This document shows, in pieces, positions 36,690-48,300 of a stretch of DNA of 64,000 nucleotides; the stretch's first letter is position 1; every line of letters starts with the position of its first letter. The translations under genes were made by a program, and so were the position numbers. This DNA is from Janthinobacterium rivuli (GTDB lineage Bacteria; Pseudomonadota; Gammaproteobacteria; Burkholderiales; Burkholderiaceae_D). The stretch lies in contig NZ_CP121464.1 in NCBI RefSeq assembly GCF_029690045.1, positions 310,001 through 374,000 on the forward strand, read 5' to 3'. The notes beneath the pieces are model-generated. The model saw nothing but the letters and a program-made list of their open reading frames with translations, was not told the origin of the DNA and made no database searches.

Positions 36690-38066
36690 TTATTTCTTGA
36701 TTTTCACAGGACGCGTCCAGCCGTCGATGGTCACCTGGCGCGCGCGCGAGACCGTCAGCTTGCCGGCCGGCGCATCTTTCGACAAGGTCGTGCCGGCGCC
36801 CAGGGTGGCGCCCTTGCCGACGGTGACGGGCGCGATCAGCTGGCTGTCGCTGCCAATGAAGGCATCGTCTTCAATCACCGTGCGGAACTTGTTCACGCCA
36901 TCGTAATTACAAGTGATCGTGCCGGCGCCGATGTTGACCTTCGAGCCGATGGTGGCGTCGCCGATGTAGGCCAGGTGGTTGGCCTTGCTGTGCGCGGCGA
37001 TCTGGCTGTTTTTCACTTCGACGAAGTTACCGATGTGCACGTCTTCCGCCAGGACCGTGCCCGGGCGCAGGCGCGCGTAAGGGCCAATGATGGAGGCGGC
37101 GCCGACGATGGCGTCCTCGATATGGCAGAAGGGCTTGATGTGCGCGCCAGCGGCCACCGTGGCGTTGATGATCACGTTGTTGGCGCCCACGCGCACGCCG
37201 TCGCCCAGTTCGACACGGCCTTCGAACACGCAGCCGACGTCGATGGTGACATCGCGGCCGCAAATGAGTTCGCCGCGCACGTCGATGCGGGCAGGATCCA
37301 GCAGGGTCACGCCCCGCTCGAGCAAGGCTTGCGCGATATTGTTCTGGTGGATGCGTTCCAGCTGGGCCAGCTGCACTTTGCTGTTGACGCCCGCCACTTC
37401 CCACACGGCGGCCGGGTGGGCCGAGGTGACGGCCACGCCGTCGGCGACGGCCTGGGCAACGATATCGGTCAGATAGTATTCCCCTTGCGCATTGTCATTC
37501 GACAAGGCCGACAGCCATTGCTTGAGCTGCACGGTAGGCGCGACCATGATGCCGCTGTTGATTTCCTTGATGGCGCGCTCTTCAGGCGTGGCATCTTTTT
37601 CCTCGACGATGCGCACGATGGCGCCATGCTCGCGCACGATGCGGCCCAAGCCAAAGGGATCGTCCTGTTCCACGGTCAGGATGGCCAGCTTGTCGTTGCC
37701 AGCCGCCTGCACCAGCTGCTGCAGGGAAGCGGCGCTGGTCAGCGGCACGTCGCCGTACAAGATCAGGGTCGGCACGCTGTCATCGAGCAAAGGCAGCGCT
37801 TGTTGCACGGCATGACCGGTGCCCAGTTGCTGCGCCTGCTCGGCGGCGTCGATCTGCACGGCATGGTTCACCTTGTAGCCGTCGAGCAACGTCAGCACCG
37901 CTGCGCCCCCATGCCCGTAAATCACGCATAATCGGGACGGCGCCAGGCCGCGCGCCGTGTCGATGACGTGCGACAACAGCGGCTTGCCCGCCAACGGGTG
38001 CAATACCTTGGGCAGTGCCGACTGCATGCGTTTGCCCATACCGGCAGCGAGAATGACAACGTTCAT
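36690..38066 (-). CDS. glmU: Bifunctional N-acetylglucosamine-1-phosphate uridyltransferase / glucosamine-1-phosphate acetyltransferase
   Basis: 458 residues, start ATG at 38066 ([14 protein letters not shown], with Lys in [13 protein letters not shown]). The N-terminal ~230 residues are the uridyltransferase ([21 protein letters not shown]). The C-terminal half is a left-handed beta-helix of hexapeptide repeats ([45 protein letters not shown]) that acetylates glucosamine-1-phosphate. It completes UDP-GlcNAc synthesis begun by GlmS. Its start is only 25 bp from that of the divergent lipoprotein gene. Confidence 0.95.
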   Translation of the reverse strand: MNVVILAAGMGKRMQSALPKVLHPLAGKPLLSHVIDTARGLAPSRLCVIYGHGGAAVLTLLDGYKVNHAVQIDAAEQAQQLGTGHAVQQALPLLDDSVPTLILYGDVPLTSAASLQQLVQAAGNDKLAILTVEQDDPFGLGRIVREHGAIVRIVEEKDATPEERAIKEINSGIMVAPTVQLKQWLSALSNDNAQGEYYLTDIVAQAVADGVAVTSAHPAAVWEVAGVNSKVQLAQLERIHQNNIAQALLERGVTLLDPARIDVRGELICGRDVTIDVGCVFEGRVELGDGVRVGANNVIINATVAAGAHIKPFCHIEDAIVGAASIIGPYARLRPGTVLAEDVHIGNFVEVKNSQIAAHSKANHLAYIGDATIGSKVNIGAGTITCNYDGVNKFRTVIEDDAFIGSDSQLIAPVTVGKGATLGAGTTLSKDAPAGKLTVSRARQVTIDGWTRPVKIKK

Positions 38067-38091
38067 AGACCGTCTTTTATAAGTTAAGAAT

Positions 38092-38997
38092 ATGAAAAAG
38101 TTTAACACGCAGGCCCCGTCTTCCACGCCTTCCAGCCGCTTTACTTATGCCGTGCTGGCCTTACTGCTGGTCTTCGTCGCCGGCTGCAGCGGCTTGCGCC
38201 TGGCCTACAACAATGGCGATACCGTGCTGTACTGGTGGCTGAACGCGTATGTCGACCTGGACCGCGACCAGAAGGGCTGGGTGCGCGACGATATCGACAA
38301 ACTGTTCGACTGGCACCGCAAGACGCAATTGAAGGATTACGTGGAAATCCTGCACACGGGCCAGAAGCAGTTGCAAGGCAATATCACGCAGGCGGACCTG
38401 ATGGCCGACTACAGCGAGATCAAGCAGCGCACCCAGGCGCTGTTGCTGAAGGCGGCGCCCGAACTGGCCGACCTGGCGCGCTCGCTCAAGCCCGAGCAGA
38501 TTGCGCAGATGGAAAAGAAGTTCAAGTCGAACAATGAGGATTACCGCAAGAAATACCTGAGCGGCGATCAGGAGAAGCGCCAAAAGCTGCGCTACAAGAA
38601 AGCCATGGAGCAATTCGAACTGTGGTTCGGCAGCTTCAGCAGCGAGCAGGAAGCCCTCATCCGCAAGGCGTCCGACGCGCGTCCGCTGAACAATGAGATC
38701 TGGCTCGACGAACGCATGCGGCGCCAGCAGAATGTGTTGAACCTGGTCAAGAAAGTTCACCAGGAAAAACTCGGCAAGGAAGCGACCGTGGGCTTGATCA
38801 CAACCCTGATCAAGGACAGTTTTGAGCGCCTCGAGCATTCCGAGCGCAAGGCCTTCTTCGATGCCTACGAAAGCAGCACGGCGCAGATGGTCATGACGGT
38901 GATCAAGAGCGCCACGCCGGCGCAAAAGACCCACGCCGTCAAGCGCATGCAGGGCTGGATCGACGATTTCAATTCCCTGGCCACGCAAGCCAAATAG
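38092..38997 (+). CDS. Putative lipoprotein, DUF6279-like
   Basis: 301 residues. A lipoprotein signal ends [20 protein letters not shown] (lipid Cys about position 32). The rest is mostly helical and charged, with the conserved [20 protein letters not shown] segment near the start; this matches DUF6279 proteins of proteobacteria, of unknown function. The start lies 25 bp from that of glmU on the other strand, so promoters must overlap or lie inside the genes. Confidence 0.75.
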   Translation: MKKFNTQAPSSTPSSRFTYAVLALLLVFVAGCSGLRLAYNNGDTVLYWWLNAYVDLDRDQKGWVRDDIDKLFDWHRKTQLKDYVEILHTGQKQLQGNITQADLMADYSEIKQRTQALLLKAAPELADLARSLKPEQIAQMEKKFKSNNEDYRKKYLSGDQEKRQKLRYKKAMEQFELWFGSFSSEQEALIRKASDARPLNNEIWLDERMRRQQNVLNLVKKVHQEKLGKEATVGLITTLIKDSFERLEHSERKAFFDAYESSTAQMVMTVIKSATPAQKTHAVKRMQGWIDDFNSLATQAK

Positions 38998-39066
38998 AGA
39001 GGCAGCGCCAGCAGGGGGGAGGGGGCCATATGCTATAGTGGCCGCCACCGAATTGAAGAAATCCCC

Positions 39067-39726
39067 ATGCAAAAGAAGATTAGAAAACCCGCCAAAGTCC
39101 CCGTCCACCACGCACCGCCACCGAACCAGGTGCGCATCATCGGCGGCCAGTGGAAGCGCTCCGTGCTGCCTGTTTTGCAGGCACTGGGACTGCGCCCGAC
39201 ACCGGACCGCGTGCGCGAAACCGTATTTAACTGGATCAATCACTTGCGTGACGGCGACTGGTCCAACGCCCAGGTGCTGGACCTGTTCGCCGGCAGCGGC
39301 GCGCTCGGTTTTGAAGCGGCCAGCCGCGGCGCAGACTCCGTCACCATGGTCGACACGCACACGCCCGTGATCCGCCAGCTGGAAGAAAACAAGACGAAAT
39401 TGCGCGCCGACAATGTGCAACTGCTGCGCGGCGACGCCCTGCTGACGGCGCAAGGCCTGGCAGCGCGCGGCCAGCGCTTCGACCTGATCTTCCTCGATCC
39501 GCCCTACCAGCAGGATTTCCTCGCAAAAGTGTTGCCCTTGTGCGCCAACCTGCTCAAGGAAGGCGGCATGGTGTACGCGGAATCGGGCTTGCCGCTGGTC
39601 TTTGACGAGAATAGCGAGCTGGAAAAACCGGAATGGATGGCGCCATGGGAAGTCATCCGCGCCGACAAGGCGGGCACCGTTTATTATCATTTGCTAACTT
39701 ACAACAAAGTGCCGGCAACTGCCTGA
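39067..39726 (+). CDS. rsmD: 16S rRNA (guanine966-N2)-methyltransferase
   Basis: 219 residues with the class I methyltransferase fold. Motif I is VLDLFAGSGALGFEAASRGA, and motif IV is IFLDPPYQQDFL, the DPPY type used for base amino groups. The N-terminal VRIIGGQWKRSVLPV and TPDRVRETVFNWI segments are typical RsmD. It methylates G966 in the 30S head. It lies 112 bp upstream of coaD, an arrangement common in bacteria. Confidence 0.93.
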   Translation: MQKKIRKPAKVPVHHAPPPNQVRIIGGQWKRSVLPVLQALGLRPTPDRVRETVFNWINHLRDGDWSNAQVLDLFAGSGALGFEAASRGADSVTMVDTHTPVIRQLEENKTKLRADNVQLLRGDALLTAQGLAARGQRFDLIFLDPPYQQDFLAKVLPLCANLLKEGGMVYAESGLPLVFDENSELEKPEWMAPWEVIRADKAGTVYYHLLTYNKVPATA

Positions 39727-39802
39727 ATCTGCCTATAAATGAGGCAAAAAAGCTCCCTGGCCAGAGGCACTGCACCAAGGTGGTCACCAATTTCAGGCAT
39801 AA

Positions 39803-40336
<534 letters not shown>

Positions 40337-40350
40337 GTAAGAGTGAAATC

Positions 40351-40614
40351 ATGGCATTACTGATCACCGACGAATGCATCAATTGCGACATTTGCGAGCC
40401 TGAGTGCCCGAATGACGCGATCTACATGGGCGCGGAAATCTACGAAATCGATCCCAACAAGTGCACCGAATGCGTGGGCCACTTTGACGAGCCGCAATGC
40501 CAGCAAGTGTGCCCCGTCAGCTGTATCCCCTTCAATCCCGCCTGGCGCGAAAGCCCGGAGCAATTGATGGCCAAGTACGAACGCCTGCAGGCGGAACTTC
40601 CCGCCAAGCCCTAA
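40351..40614 (+). CDS. 2[4Fe-4S] ferredoxin, YfhL type
   Basis: 87 residues. First cluster motif CINCDICEPECP, second CTECVGHFDEPQCQQVCP with the longer spacing typical of YfhL/Alvin ferredoxins, whose clusters have very low potential. The C-terminal helix (SPEQLMAKYERLQAE) is also typical. It transfers electrons in the cytoplasm; partner unknown. It directly follows coaD. Confidence 0.92.
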   Translation: MALLITDECINCDICEPECPNDAIYMGAEIYEIDPNKCTECVGHFDEPQCQQVCPVSCIPFNPAWRESPEQLMAKYERLQAELPAKP

Positions 40615-40691
40615 GCTTTTCTCCCGCGCCACATCCAGGCCACTTCTGCGTGGCGCCAGCTTCTGCCAACTGTTCTACACTGTGTGCTGAC

Positions 40692-40700
40692 TTATCCACA
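40692..40700 (+). promoter_or_regulatory. Single DnaA box
   Basis: A perfect TTATCCACA lies 27 bp upstream of the chalcone-isomerase-like gene. It is the only perfect DnaA box outside the two clusters that I found, and may affect that gene's expression. Confidence 0.45.
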
Positions 40701-40726
40701 GCCCATGGTTTCCACGGAGGTAGAAG

Positions 40727-41323
40727 ATGCAAATACGCACATCCCGTTTGGGCCGCTCCCTCGCGGCCGCCTGCCTGAGCGCCGTCCTGGCACAGCCGGC
40801 GCTGGCCGTCGAGATCGGCGGCGTCAAGCTGGACGACACGGTGCAGCTGGCCAGCCGCGAATTAAAACTCAACGGCGCCGGCGTGCGCTACAAGGTCATC
40901 TTCAAGGTCTACACGATCGCGCTATACCTGCCTGAAAAGAAAACCCAGCTGGCTGACATCCTGGCCTTGCCCGGACCGCGCCGCCTGGAAATCGTCATGC
41001 TGCGCGACATCACTTCCGACGAGCTTGGGCAAGCCTTCATGCAGGGCTTGAAGCGCAGTTCCGAACAGGCCGACCGCACGCGCCTGCTGAGCCAGACGAT
41101 GCAGTTCGGCGCCATGTTCGAAATGGTGCCCGGCCTGAAAAAGGGCGACATTCTCACCGTGGACTGGCTGCCGGAAGAGGGAACGTTGTGCAAGCTGAAC
41201 GGCAAGCAGGTGGGCGACACGGTGCCAGACCTGGCTTTTTACAATGCGCTGCTGAAAATCTGGATCGGCGCCCATCCGGCCGACACGGTGTTGCGCGCGC
41301 ATTTGCTGGGTGACATGGCCTGA
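40727..41323 (+). CDS. Periplasmic chalcone isomerase-like protein
   Basis: 198 residues with a signal peptide cleaved after PALA (LAAACLSAVLAQPALAVEIG). The mature part has the chalcone-isomerase-like fold pattern seen in bacterial exported proteins (VRYKVIFKVYTIALYLPEKK; PRRLEIVMLRDITSDELGQA; LAFYNALLKIWIG near the end). Bacterial members are not known to isomerise chalcones. GGAGG lies nine bases before the ATG. A strong hairpin follows the stop. Confidence 0.82.
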   Translation: MQIRTSRLGRSLAAACLSAVLAQPALAVEIGGVKLDDTVQLASRELKLNGAGVRYKVIFKVYTIALYLPEKKTQLADILALPGPRRLEIVMLRDITSDELGQAFMQGLKRSSEQADRTRLLSQTMQFGAMFEMVPGLKKGDILTVDWLPEEGTLCKLNGKQVGDTVPDLAFYNALLKIWIGAHPADTVLRAHLLGDMA

Positions 41324-41339
41324 AGCAAAACGCGGGCGT

Positions 41340-41370
41340 AAAAAAAGCCGGCTCGCGCCGGCTTGTCTTT
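41340..41370. terminator. Bidirectional terminator
   Basis: AAGCCGGC and GCCGGCTT form an 8-bp stem around TCGC, with a run of A on the left and TGTCTTTCT on the right. It separates the chalcone-isomerase-like gene from the convergent small membrane protein. Confidence 0.8.
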
Positions 41371-41384
41371 CTGCAACAGCGAGC

Positions 41385-41690
41385 TTATGCGCGGGTCGAC
41401 AGGGCGCGCAATTCAGCGGCGTTGCTTGGCGACACACCATCCATCTTGCCCAAGGTGCGCTGCAAGGCTTGCGCTTCGCGCATCTGCTGGCGCGCCAAAC
41501 GTTCTTCGCGGCTCAGCTTGGGACGCACCACCAGCATCATGGCGCGGACAATGCCCACCAGCAAAGGCTTGAACAGCAGGGCGAAGGCGCCTACGGCAAC
41601 GATCACCAGCACGAGTTGCAGGGCGTTCAGCAGGGAAATCTCCAGCACGGGTGCGGATACTGCGTACAGGGCGGAGGCGAAGGTAGACAT
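41385..41690 (-). CDS. Small single-pass membrane protein of unknown function
   Basis: 101 residues from the ATG at 41690. A single long hydrophobic segment (residues about 18-42, LLNALQLVLVIVAVGAFALL) is followed by a basic amphipathic helix (RPKLSREERLARQQMREAQA). No family was recognised. Two upstream in-frame ATGs would lengthen the N-terminus by up to 17 residues. It has its own terminator. Its size and single helix fit an accessory membrane protein. Confidence 0.6.
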   Translation of the reverse strand: MSTFASALYAVSAPVLEISLLNALQLVLVIVAVGAFALLFKPLLVGIVRAMMLVVRPKLSREERLARQQMREAQALQRTLGKMDGVSPSNAAELRALSTRA

Positions 41691-41896
41691 AGTGTTCCAG
41701 TGCATTATAGAATTTGCCAGTACTATAGTGCAGTGCAACATATAAATCTAATTCCATTTCTTGATACCAATTATATGAATCGTGAATGGAAAACTGTAAT
41801 ATTTTTTGACGAGTGAAAATATTCGTGCCCGGCGCGGTTTACACTCCTAAGTAATCAATTTTAAGTAATCAATTCAACTTTTATCTTGGGCTTTCC

Positions 41897-42877
41897 ATGA
41901 GTTTTCTGACGCTGGATCTGAACTTGCTGCGTGTTTTCGACGCCGTCATGACGGAACAAAACCTGACGCGCGCAGCCGGCCACCTGGCGATGACGCAGCC
42001 GGCGGTATCGAACGCCATCAAACGCCTGCGCGAGAGCCTCGGTGACGAATTGCTGATCCGCACGGCGTATGGCGTGAAACCCACGCCCCGTGCCGAAGCG
42101 CTGTGGCCATCCGTGCGCTCGGCCCTGGCCAGCCTGGAAGCGGCCGTCACGCCGGAAACCTTCGACGTGTCGAAAACCCACGCCACCTTCCGCATGGCCA
42201 TGGCCGATGCGACGGCCGCGTTCTGGCTGCCGTCATTGATGCGTTCGATCGAACGGGAAGCGCCCGGCGTCAACGTGCGCATGATGCCGCTGACCACGCG
42301 CGAACCGCGCCCGATGCTGCTGCGCGGCGATATCGACCTGGCCGTGGGCTTTTTTCCCGGCGTGGCGGCGCAATTGTCGAGCGAAACGGGTTCGCCCATC
42401 CGCCACGAACGCCTGTATTCCGGCAAGTATGTGTGCGTGATGCGGCGTGGCCATCCGCTGGCCGACAAGGAATTGACCCTGGATAACTACTGCGCGGCGA
42501 ACCATTTATTGGTGAGTTTTTCCGGCCGCGCGCATGGCTTGATCGACGAAGCGCTGTCGCAGATTCACCGTGAACGGCGCATTTTGCTGACGGTGAACCA
42601 GTTCTTCACGGCAGGCAGAGTGGTCGCCAATTCCGACCTGATCACGGTCTTGCCGCGCCATCTGATCGCCTCGACGGGCATGACGGAGTCCCTGCTGTAC
42701 AAGGATTTGCCATTGACCTTGCCAGCCGTCCACCTGGACATGCTGTGGCACGAGCGCGACGCCCGCAGCCCCGCCCACAAATGGCTGCGTAATCACCTGG
42801 AAAGCATGAACACGCCGACATTACGGACGGCGACGGCGGCCGGCGGCGGCGTGGCACCGAAACCGCATATTGAATAG
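41897..42877 (+). CDS. LysR-family regulator (NodD/PcpR-like)
   Basis: 326 residues. The opening LDLNLLRVFDAVMTEQNLTR, then TQPAVSNAIKRLRESLGDEL, is characteristic of the NodD/LeuO/PcpR subgroup. The effector domain follows (RGDIDLAVGFFPGV; YSGKYVCVMRRGHPLADKEL). A Gly/Ala tail closes the protein. No divergent partner lies next to it, so the target is unclear. The ~200 bp before it are AT-rich. Confidence 0.88.
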   Translation: MSFLTLDLNLLRVFDAVMTEQNLTRAAGHLAMTQPAVSNAIKRLRESLGDELLIRTAYGVKPTPRAEALWPSVRSALASLEAAVTPETFDVSKTHATFRMAMADATAAFWLPSLMRSIEREAPGVNVRMMPLTTREPRPMLLRGDIDLAVGFFPGVAAQLSSETGSPIRHERLYSGKYVCVMRRGHPLADKELTLDNYCAANHLLVSFSGRAHGLIDEALSQIHRERRILLTVNQFFTAGRVVANSDLITVLPRHLIASTGMTESLLYKDLPLTLPAVHLDMLWHERDARSPAHKWLRNHLESMNTPTLRTATAAGGGVAPKPHIE

Positions 42878-42893
42878 GCGTCGCCTGTACAAG

Positions 42894-42927
42894 AAAAAAC
42901 GCCTGATGATCTCTCATCAGGCGTTTT
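42894..42927. terminator. Bidirectional terminator between LysR and chemoreceptor genes
   Basis: A 14-bp perfect stem (42896-42909 with 42914-42927) around a TCTC loop, ending in runs of A and T on each side. It serves both convergent genes. Confidence 0.9.
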
Positions 42928-42928
42928 G

Positions 42929-44488
42929 CTATGCATGATTGCTGGACCGGTAACCAATCCTGAAACCGCCCCAGTGCTTGCCATCGACGTGGATGGGCAC
43001 GGACAAATCGTGCATGACTTCGCCCGTGTCGCGTTTATACGTCTGCAACAGGAAGGCCTTGGTGTTGCTGCCGCAGCGCTTGCCCGTGCGGTCGCTGAAG
43101 ATGCGCTTGGTGCGATTGTTGACCATGTCGGTGGCGTAGTCGCCCGTCAGCGGCTGGGAAAACTTCTTGTTGTGCGTTGGAAAATAGCCATTGTTGTCGA
43201 CGGCGCCCGCGTAGGCCAGGTGGGGTAATGCCGCCAGCACGCCTTCCTGCAGATCGGGCAGCACCTTGTCCGTAAAGGCGTCGAACTTCGTGTTGTGCTT
43301 GGGCGGATTGGTGTTCGGGATGGGGCGGTAGTGGCGGTCGAACAGGGCTTCGCGCGTGATGCGCCCCGACGCGATCGCTTGCTCGAACAATTTGCCCACC
43401 TCGCGCGCGGCGCGCTGGGCCGCCTCGCGGATCTCGTCGTGCGGCGTGGCCACGCTCGATTCACCGAGGGCGCCGGCGATCACTTCGGCCCGCTCGGCCA
43501 GGGCCATGGCCGACTGCGTGGCGCGCGGCAATTCGGCATTCGTCGACAGCATGCTGTCGCGGATTTGCAGGATGGCATCGGCGATCACTTGCGTCGTGTC
43601 GACGTGCTCGCGCGAGGCGCGGGCGATCTGCCCGATCTCGTCTTCCGACTCGCCCGACGATTCCTCGATATGGCTGAGCGAGGCATGCACGCTTTCCACA
43701 TTGCGCGCCGCTTCCGTGACACCGGCCGCCAGAGAACTCATGCCACGCGCGGCTTTTTCCGCCTGTTCATTGATTTCGCGCACCATCACGCTGATTTCAT
43801 CGGAGGCTTCCTTGGTGCGCTGCGCCAATTGCCGCACTTCCCCGGCCACCACGGCAAAACCGCGGCCGTGTTCGCCGGCGCGCGCCGCTTCGATGGCGGC
43901 GTTCAGCGCCAGCAAGTTGGTACGCGCGGAGATATCGGAAATGGCTTCCGTAAAGCCCGTGATGCGTTTGGATTTTTCCTGCAAGCTCAGCATGTTGCTG
44001 GAAGCGCCTTGCGCTTCTTCGCGGGCGCTATTGATGCGGCGCAAGCCTTGATCCACTTCGGCGCGCGCCGCCACGCTCTCCACGCGCACGCCGGCGGCCA
44101 CCTTGGCGGCCCGTTCCGCATTGGCGGCGATCTTTTCCGTCATCGCGGCATTTTGTACGGAGCTGTCGGCGATGTCGCTGGCCGTGCGCACGTCGAGTTC
44201 CACCTTCTGTTTGACGGAATCGACAAAATACGAGGTTTCCGCCGCGCCGATCATGATGGCATCGATGGCGTTGCCCACCGTGTCGGCGAACTGGTGCAAG
44301 CCCGGTTCGCCACGCGGGCGGCCGGCAAACGCCAGCAGCGCGGCGCCGATGGCGGCGGCCACGCAGGCAATCAGATAGGGATGCTCGCCGCCCGACAACA
44401 GCAGCAAATAGGCCAGGCAACAGGCGACGGCCATGGCCAGGATCGTGAATACAAAGAAACGCACCAGCTGATGCTGCAACTGCTTCAT
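42929..44488 (-). CDS. Methyl-accepting chemotaxis protein with C-terminal sensor-like domain
   Basis: 519 residues from the ATG at 44488, preceded by GGGGGACAA. The N-terminus is a hairpin of two membrane helices (about 9-32 and 37-56) with almost no periplasmic loop. There is no HAMP. The signalling domain has the tip [20 protein letters not shown]. Past it, a ~140-residue C-terminal domain follows (from about [17 protein letters not shown]) with [14 protein letters not shown] and [20 protein letters not shown], the latter resembling PAS/Cache folds. Sensing is thus likely cytoplasmic; ligand unknown. Confidence 0.85.
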   Translation of the reverse strand: MKQLQHQLVRFFVFTILAMAVACCLAYLLLLSGGEHPYLIACVAAAIGAALLAFAGRPRGEPGLHQFADTVGNAIDAIMIGAAETSYFVDSVKQKVELDVRTASDIADSSVQNAAMTEKIAANAERAAKVAAGVRVESVAARAEVDQGLRRINSAREEAQGASSNMLSLQEKSKRITGFTEAISDISARTNLLALNAAIEAARAGEHGRGFAVVAGEVRQLAQRTKEASDEISVMVREINEQAEKAARGMSSLAAGVTEAARNVESVHASLSHIEESSGESEDEIGQIARASREHVDTTQVIADAILQIRDSMLSTNAELPRATQSAMALAERAEVIAGALGESSVATPHDEIREAAQRAAREVGKLFEQAIASGRITREALFDRHYRPIPNTNPPKHNTKFDAFTDKVLPDLQEGVLAALPHLAYAGAVDNNGYFPTHNKKFSQPLTGDYATDMVNNRTKRIFSDRTGKRCGSNTKAFLLQTYKRDTGEVMHDLSVPIHVDGKHWGGFRIGYRSSNHA

Positions 44489-44691
44489 TTGTCCCCCGCT
44501 GCGCGAACCCGTCACGTCCCGGGAGGGACGTGCTGTGGCCGTATGCGGGTGGGCACGATTGCCCACCTTGCACCCTGAATACAACGTCTGCGCGTGTTTT
44601 CAGGCCGGCTACCGGATAGCAGAATTGTAGTTCTACCCTACAACATTTGTTCCGATAGCTCAATCAGAAAAACGGGGCCGCTACACCAGGG

Positions 44692-45147
44692 TCACTTAAT
44701 TGGCAATTTGGTGGTGTTTTTGACCTCTTCCATGACGGCATAAGTGTGGGTTTCCCGCACACCTTTCTGCAACAAGGTCTTGCCCAGGAATTCGCGGTAG
44801 GCGGCCATATCCTTGACCCGCGCCTTGACCAGGTAATCGAAACCGCCGGCGACCATATGACATTCCAGTACCTCTGGAATGATTTGTACGCTATGCTTGA
44901 AGGCGTCGAACACTTCCGGTGTCGTGCGATCGAGCACCACTTCGATGAACACCAGCAGCGACACGTCGAGCAGCTGCGGGTTCAACTGGGCCGTATAGCC
45001 CATGATGTAACCGGATTCGTGCAGCTTGCGCACGCGCTCCAGGCAGGCCGCCGGCGACAAGTTGACGCGCGCGGCCAGCTCCACATTGCTGATGCGTCCA
45101 TCGCTCTGCAATTCCATCAAGATTTTCTTACTGATCTTGTCCAGCAT
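44692..45147 (-). CDS. Lrp-family regulator, probably of putA
   Basis: 151 residues: helix-turn-helix (DKISKKILMELQSDGRISNV, NLSPAACLERVRKLHESGYI) and RAM domain (SLLVFIEVVLDRTTPEVFDA; HMVAGGFDYLVKARVKDMAA). It is divergent from putA, the placement of PutR/BkdR-type Lrp activators that respond to proline. I start it at the inner ATG; another ATG lies six bases upstream. A perfect palindrome in the intergenic region is the likely binding site. Confidence 0.9.
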   Translation of the reverse strand: MLDKISKKILMELQSDGRISNVELAARVNLSPAACLERVRKLHESGYIMGYTAQLNPQLLDVSLLVFIEVVLDRTTPEVFDAFKHSVQIIPEVLECHMVAGGFDYLVKARVKDMAAYREFLGKTLLQKGVRETHTYAVMEEVKNTTKLPIK

Positions 45148-45158
45148 TACCATCACCC

Positions 45159-45177
45159 CCAAATTAATATTATTTGG
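45159..45177. promoter_or_regulatory. Lrp operator candidate upstream of putA
   Basis: CCAAATTAATATTATTTGG is a perfect inverted repeat with 6-bp arms and a 7-bp AT centre. It lies 12 bp before the Lrp gene start and 177 bp before putA. Confidence 0.55.
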
Positions 45178-45353
45178 TTAAATTGTCGCATCAAAAACTA
45201 TCTATTGCTAGTCCCCTGTATTACCAGAATTAATCCATAAGAATCCCCTTTACAATCGAATCATCTTAACGTCCGACTTTCTGTATTTTTTTGCACCAAA
45301 AAAGAGCAAGAATTACGTCAGTTTTCGTCCCCTTTTCCTTGTAAAGAGCACTT

Positions 45354-48300
45354 ATGCACCCTGCAGGCCCCTCGGCTTTTACCCCGATTCCTTTTGCTGC
45401 GTTCCAGGCAGAAATCCTGCCCGAAGCGACACCACAACGCGCCGCCATCACCGCCGCCTATAGGCGCGATGAGGTTTCCGCCGTGCAGTGGCTGTTGCAA
45501 CAAGTGCGCCCCAGCAGCACCGAAACGACGGCCGAAGGGCAAGCGCTGGCGCACCGTCTGGTCTCGAACGTGCGCCAAAAACGCACACGCGCTTCCGGCG
45601 TCGATGCACTGATGCACGAGTTCTCACTGTCGTCGGAAGAAGGTGTTGCATTGATGTGTCTGGCTGAAGCGCTGTTGCGTATACCCGACAGTCAAACGGC
45701 CGATCGCCTGATCGCCGACAAAATCAGCAAGGGTGACTGGAAAAAACACCTGGGCGAATCGCCGTCGCTGTTCGTCAACGCGGCCACCTGGGGCTTGCTG
45801 ATCACGGGCAAACTGGTCAGTACCAGCAGCGAATCGGGCCTCGGTTCGGCCATGACCAAGCTCATCGCCAAAGGTGGCGAACCGCTGATACGCAAGGGTG
45901 TCGACCTGGCCATGCGCATGCTGGGCAACCAGTTTGTAACGGGGCAAACCATCGAGGAAGCGCTGAAGAACAGCCGCGAGAATGAAACGCGCGGCTACCG
46001 CTACTCGTACGACATGCTGGGCGAGGCGGCCCTGACGCAGCAGGACGCGGCCAATTACTACGCCTCGTACGAAACGGCGATCCACGCCATCGGCAAGGCG
46101 TCGAACGGCCGCGGCATCAAGAACGGCCCCGGCATTTCCGTAAAACTGTCGGCCCTGCACGCGCGCTACAGCCGCGCCCAGCGCGCCCGTGTCATGGAAG
46201 AATTGCTGCCGAAAGTCAAAGCGCTGCTGTTGCTGGCCAAACAGTACAACATCGGCTTCAACATCGATGCGGAAGAAACGGACCGCCTGGAACTGTCGCT
46301 CGACCTGATGGAAGCACTGGCCTTTGATGCAGAGTTGGCCGGCTTCGAAGGCATCGGCTACGTGGTGCAGGCGTATCAAAAGCGCTGCCCGTACGCCATC
46401 GATTACCTGATCGACCTGGCGCGCCGCAGCGGCCGCAAGTTCATGGTGCGCCTGGTAAAAGGCGCGTATTGGGATGCGGAAGTCAAACGCGCGCAAGTCG
46501 ACGGCCAGGAAGGCTATCCCGTCTACACGCGCAAGGTCTACACGGACGTCTCCTACCTCGTGTGCGCGCAAAAACTGCTGGCCGCCAGCAAGGATATCTA
46601 CCCACAATTTGCCACGCACAACGCGCAAACCCTGTCGACCATTTATACCTGGGCGAAACGCGACGGCATTACCGACTACGAATTCCAGTGCCTGCACGGC
46701 ATGGGCGAGACCTTGTACGACCAGGTCGTCGGACGCGATAACCTCGACAAGCCCTGCCGTATCTACGCCCCCGTCGGTTCGCATGAAACCCTGCTGGCCT
46801 ACCTGGTGCGCCGTCTGCTGGAAAACGGCGCCAACTCGTCATTCGTCAACCAGATCGTCGACGAAAGCGTGGCCATCGATAGTCTGATCCGCGATCCGCT
46901 CGAGCAGGCGCGCCTGCAGGGCGGCTTGCCGCACCCGTCGATTCCGCTGCCGCTGGACATGTTTGGCAACGAGCGCAAGAACTCCGCCGGCCTGGACCTG
47001 TCGAATGAAGACACTTTGCGCACCCTGGCCACCGGCCTGGCGCAGCAGCAGACCTGGCAGGCCGCGCCGCTGATCGATGGCGCCGTCAGCCTGAATGGCC
47101 CCACGCACATGCTGCACAACCCGGCCCAGCACGATGATGTCGTGGGCAAGGTCATGGAAGCCGGTCCGGCCGACGTGGAAACGGCCCTGGCCAGCGCCAG
47201 CGCTTACGCCATGGATTGGCAAACGACGGAGCCGTCGATCCGCGCGCAAGCGTTATTGCGCGCCGCCGACCTGTTCGAAGAGCACCATATCGAGCTGATG
47301 GCCCTGGCCGTGCGCGAAGCGGGCAAGTCCCTGCCGAACGCGATCGCGGAAATCCGCGAAGCCGTCGACTTCCTGCGCTACTACGCGGCGCAGGTGGAAC
47401 ACGCGCCGAACACCCTGGCGCTCGGTCCCGTCACCTGCATCAGTCCGTGGAACTTCCCGCTGGCCATCTTTACGGGCCAGCTGGCCGCCGCCCTGGCCGC
47501 CGGCAACGTGGTGCTGGCCAAGCCGGCCGAGCAAACGCCGCTGATCGCCCACCGCGCCGTGCAATTGCTGCATGCGGCGGGCGTGCCGCGCGGCGCGCTG
47601 CAATTCCTTCCCGGCAGCGGCGAGGTCGTTGGCGCCGGCCTGTGCAATGACACGCGCGTAAAAGGCGTGATTTTCACGGGCTCGACGGAAGTGGCGCAAT
47701 TGATCAACCGCAACTTGTCCGCGCGCGCCGTGGCCGAAGGCATCGACATTCCGCTGATCGCGGAGACGGGCGGCCAGAATGCCCTGATCGTCGATTCGTC
47801 CGCCTTGCCGGAACAAGTGGTGCAGGACGTGATGTCGTCCGCTTTCGACAGCGCCGGCCAGCGCTGCTCGGCCTTGCGCGTGCTGTTCCTGCAAACGGAA
47901 ATCGCCGACAAGACCATCCATATGCTGAAAGGCGCCATGCAGGAATTGCGCGTCGGTAATCCTGACCGTCTGGCGACCGATATCGGTCCCGTCATCGATG
48001 CGGAAGCGCAAAGTAACTTGCTGGCGCACATCAACAAGATGAAAACCATGGCCATCGATCACTATTCGCTCGATTTGCCGACCGTCAAAGGCACGTTTGT
48101 CGCCCCGACCGTGCTGGAAATCAAGTCGCTGGCGCAATTGACGCAGGAAGTCTTCGGCCCCGTGCTGCACGTGATCCGCTACAAGCGCTCCGAACTGCCG
48201 CAACTGGTGCAATCGATCAACGACAGCGGTTACGGCCTGACCCTGGGCATCCATACGCGTATCGATGAAACCATCGATTTCATCACCAAGCGCGCGCATG

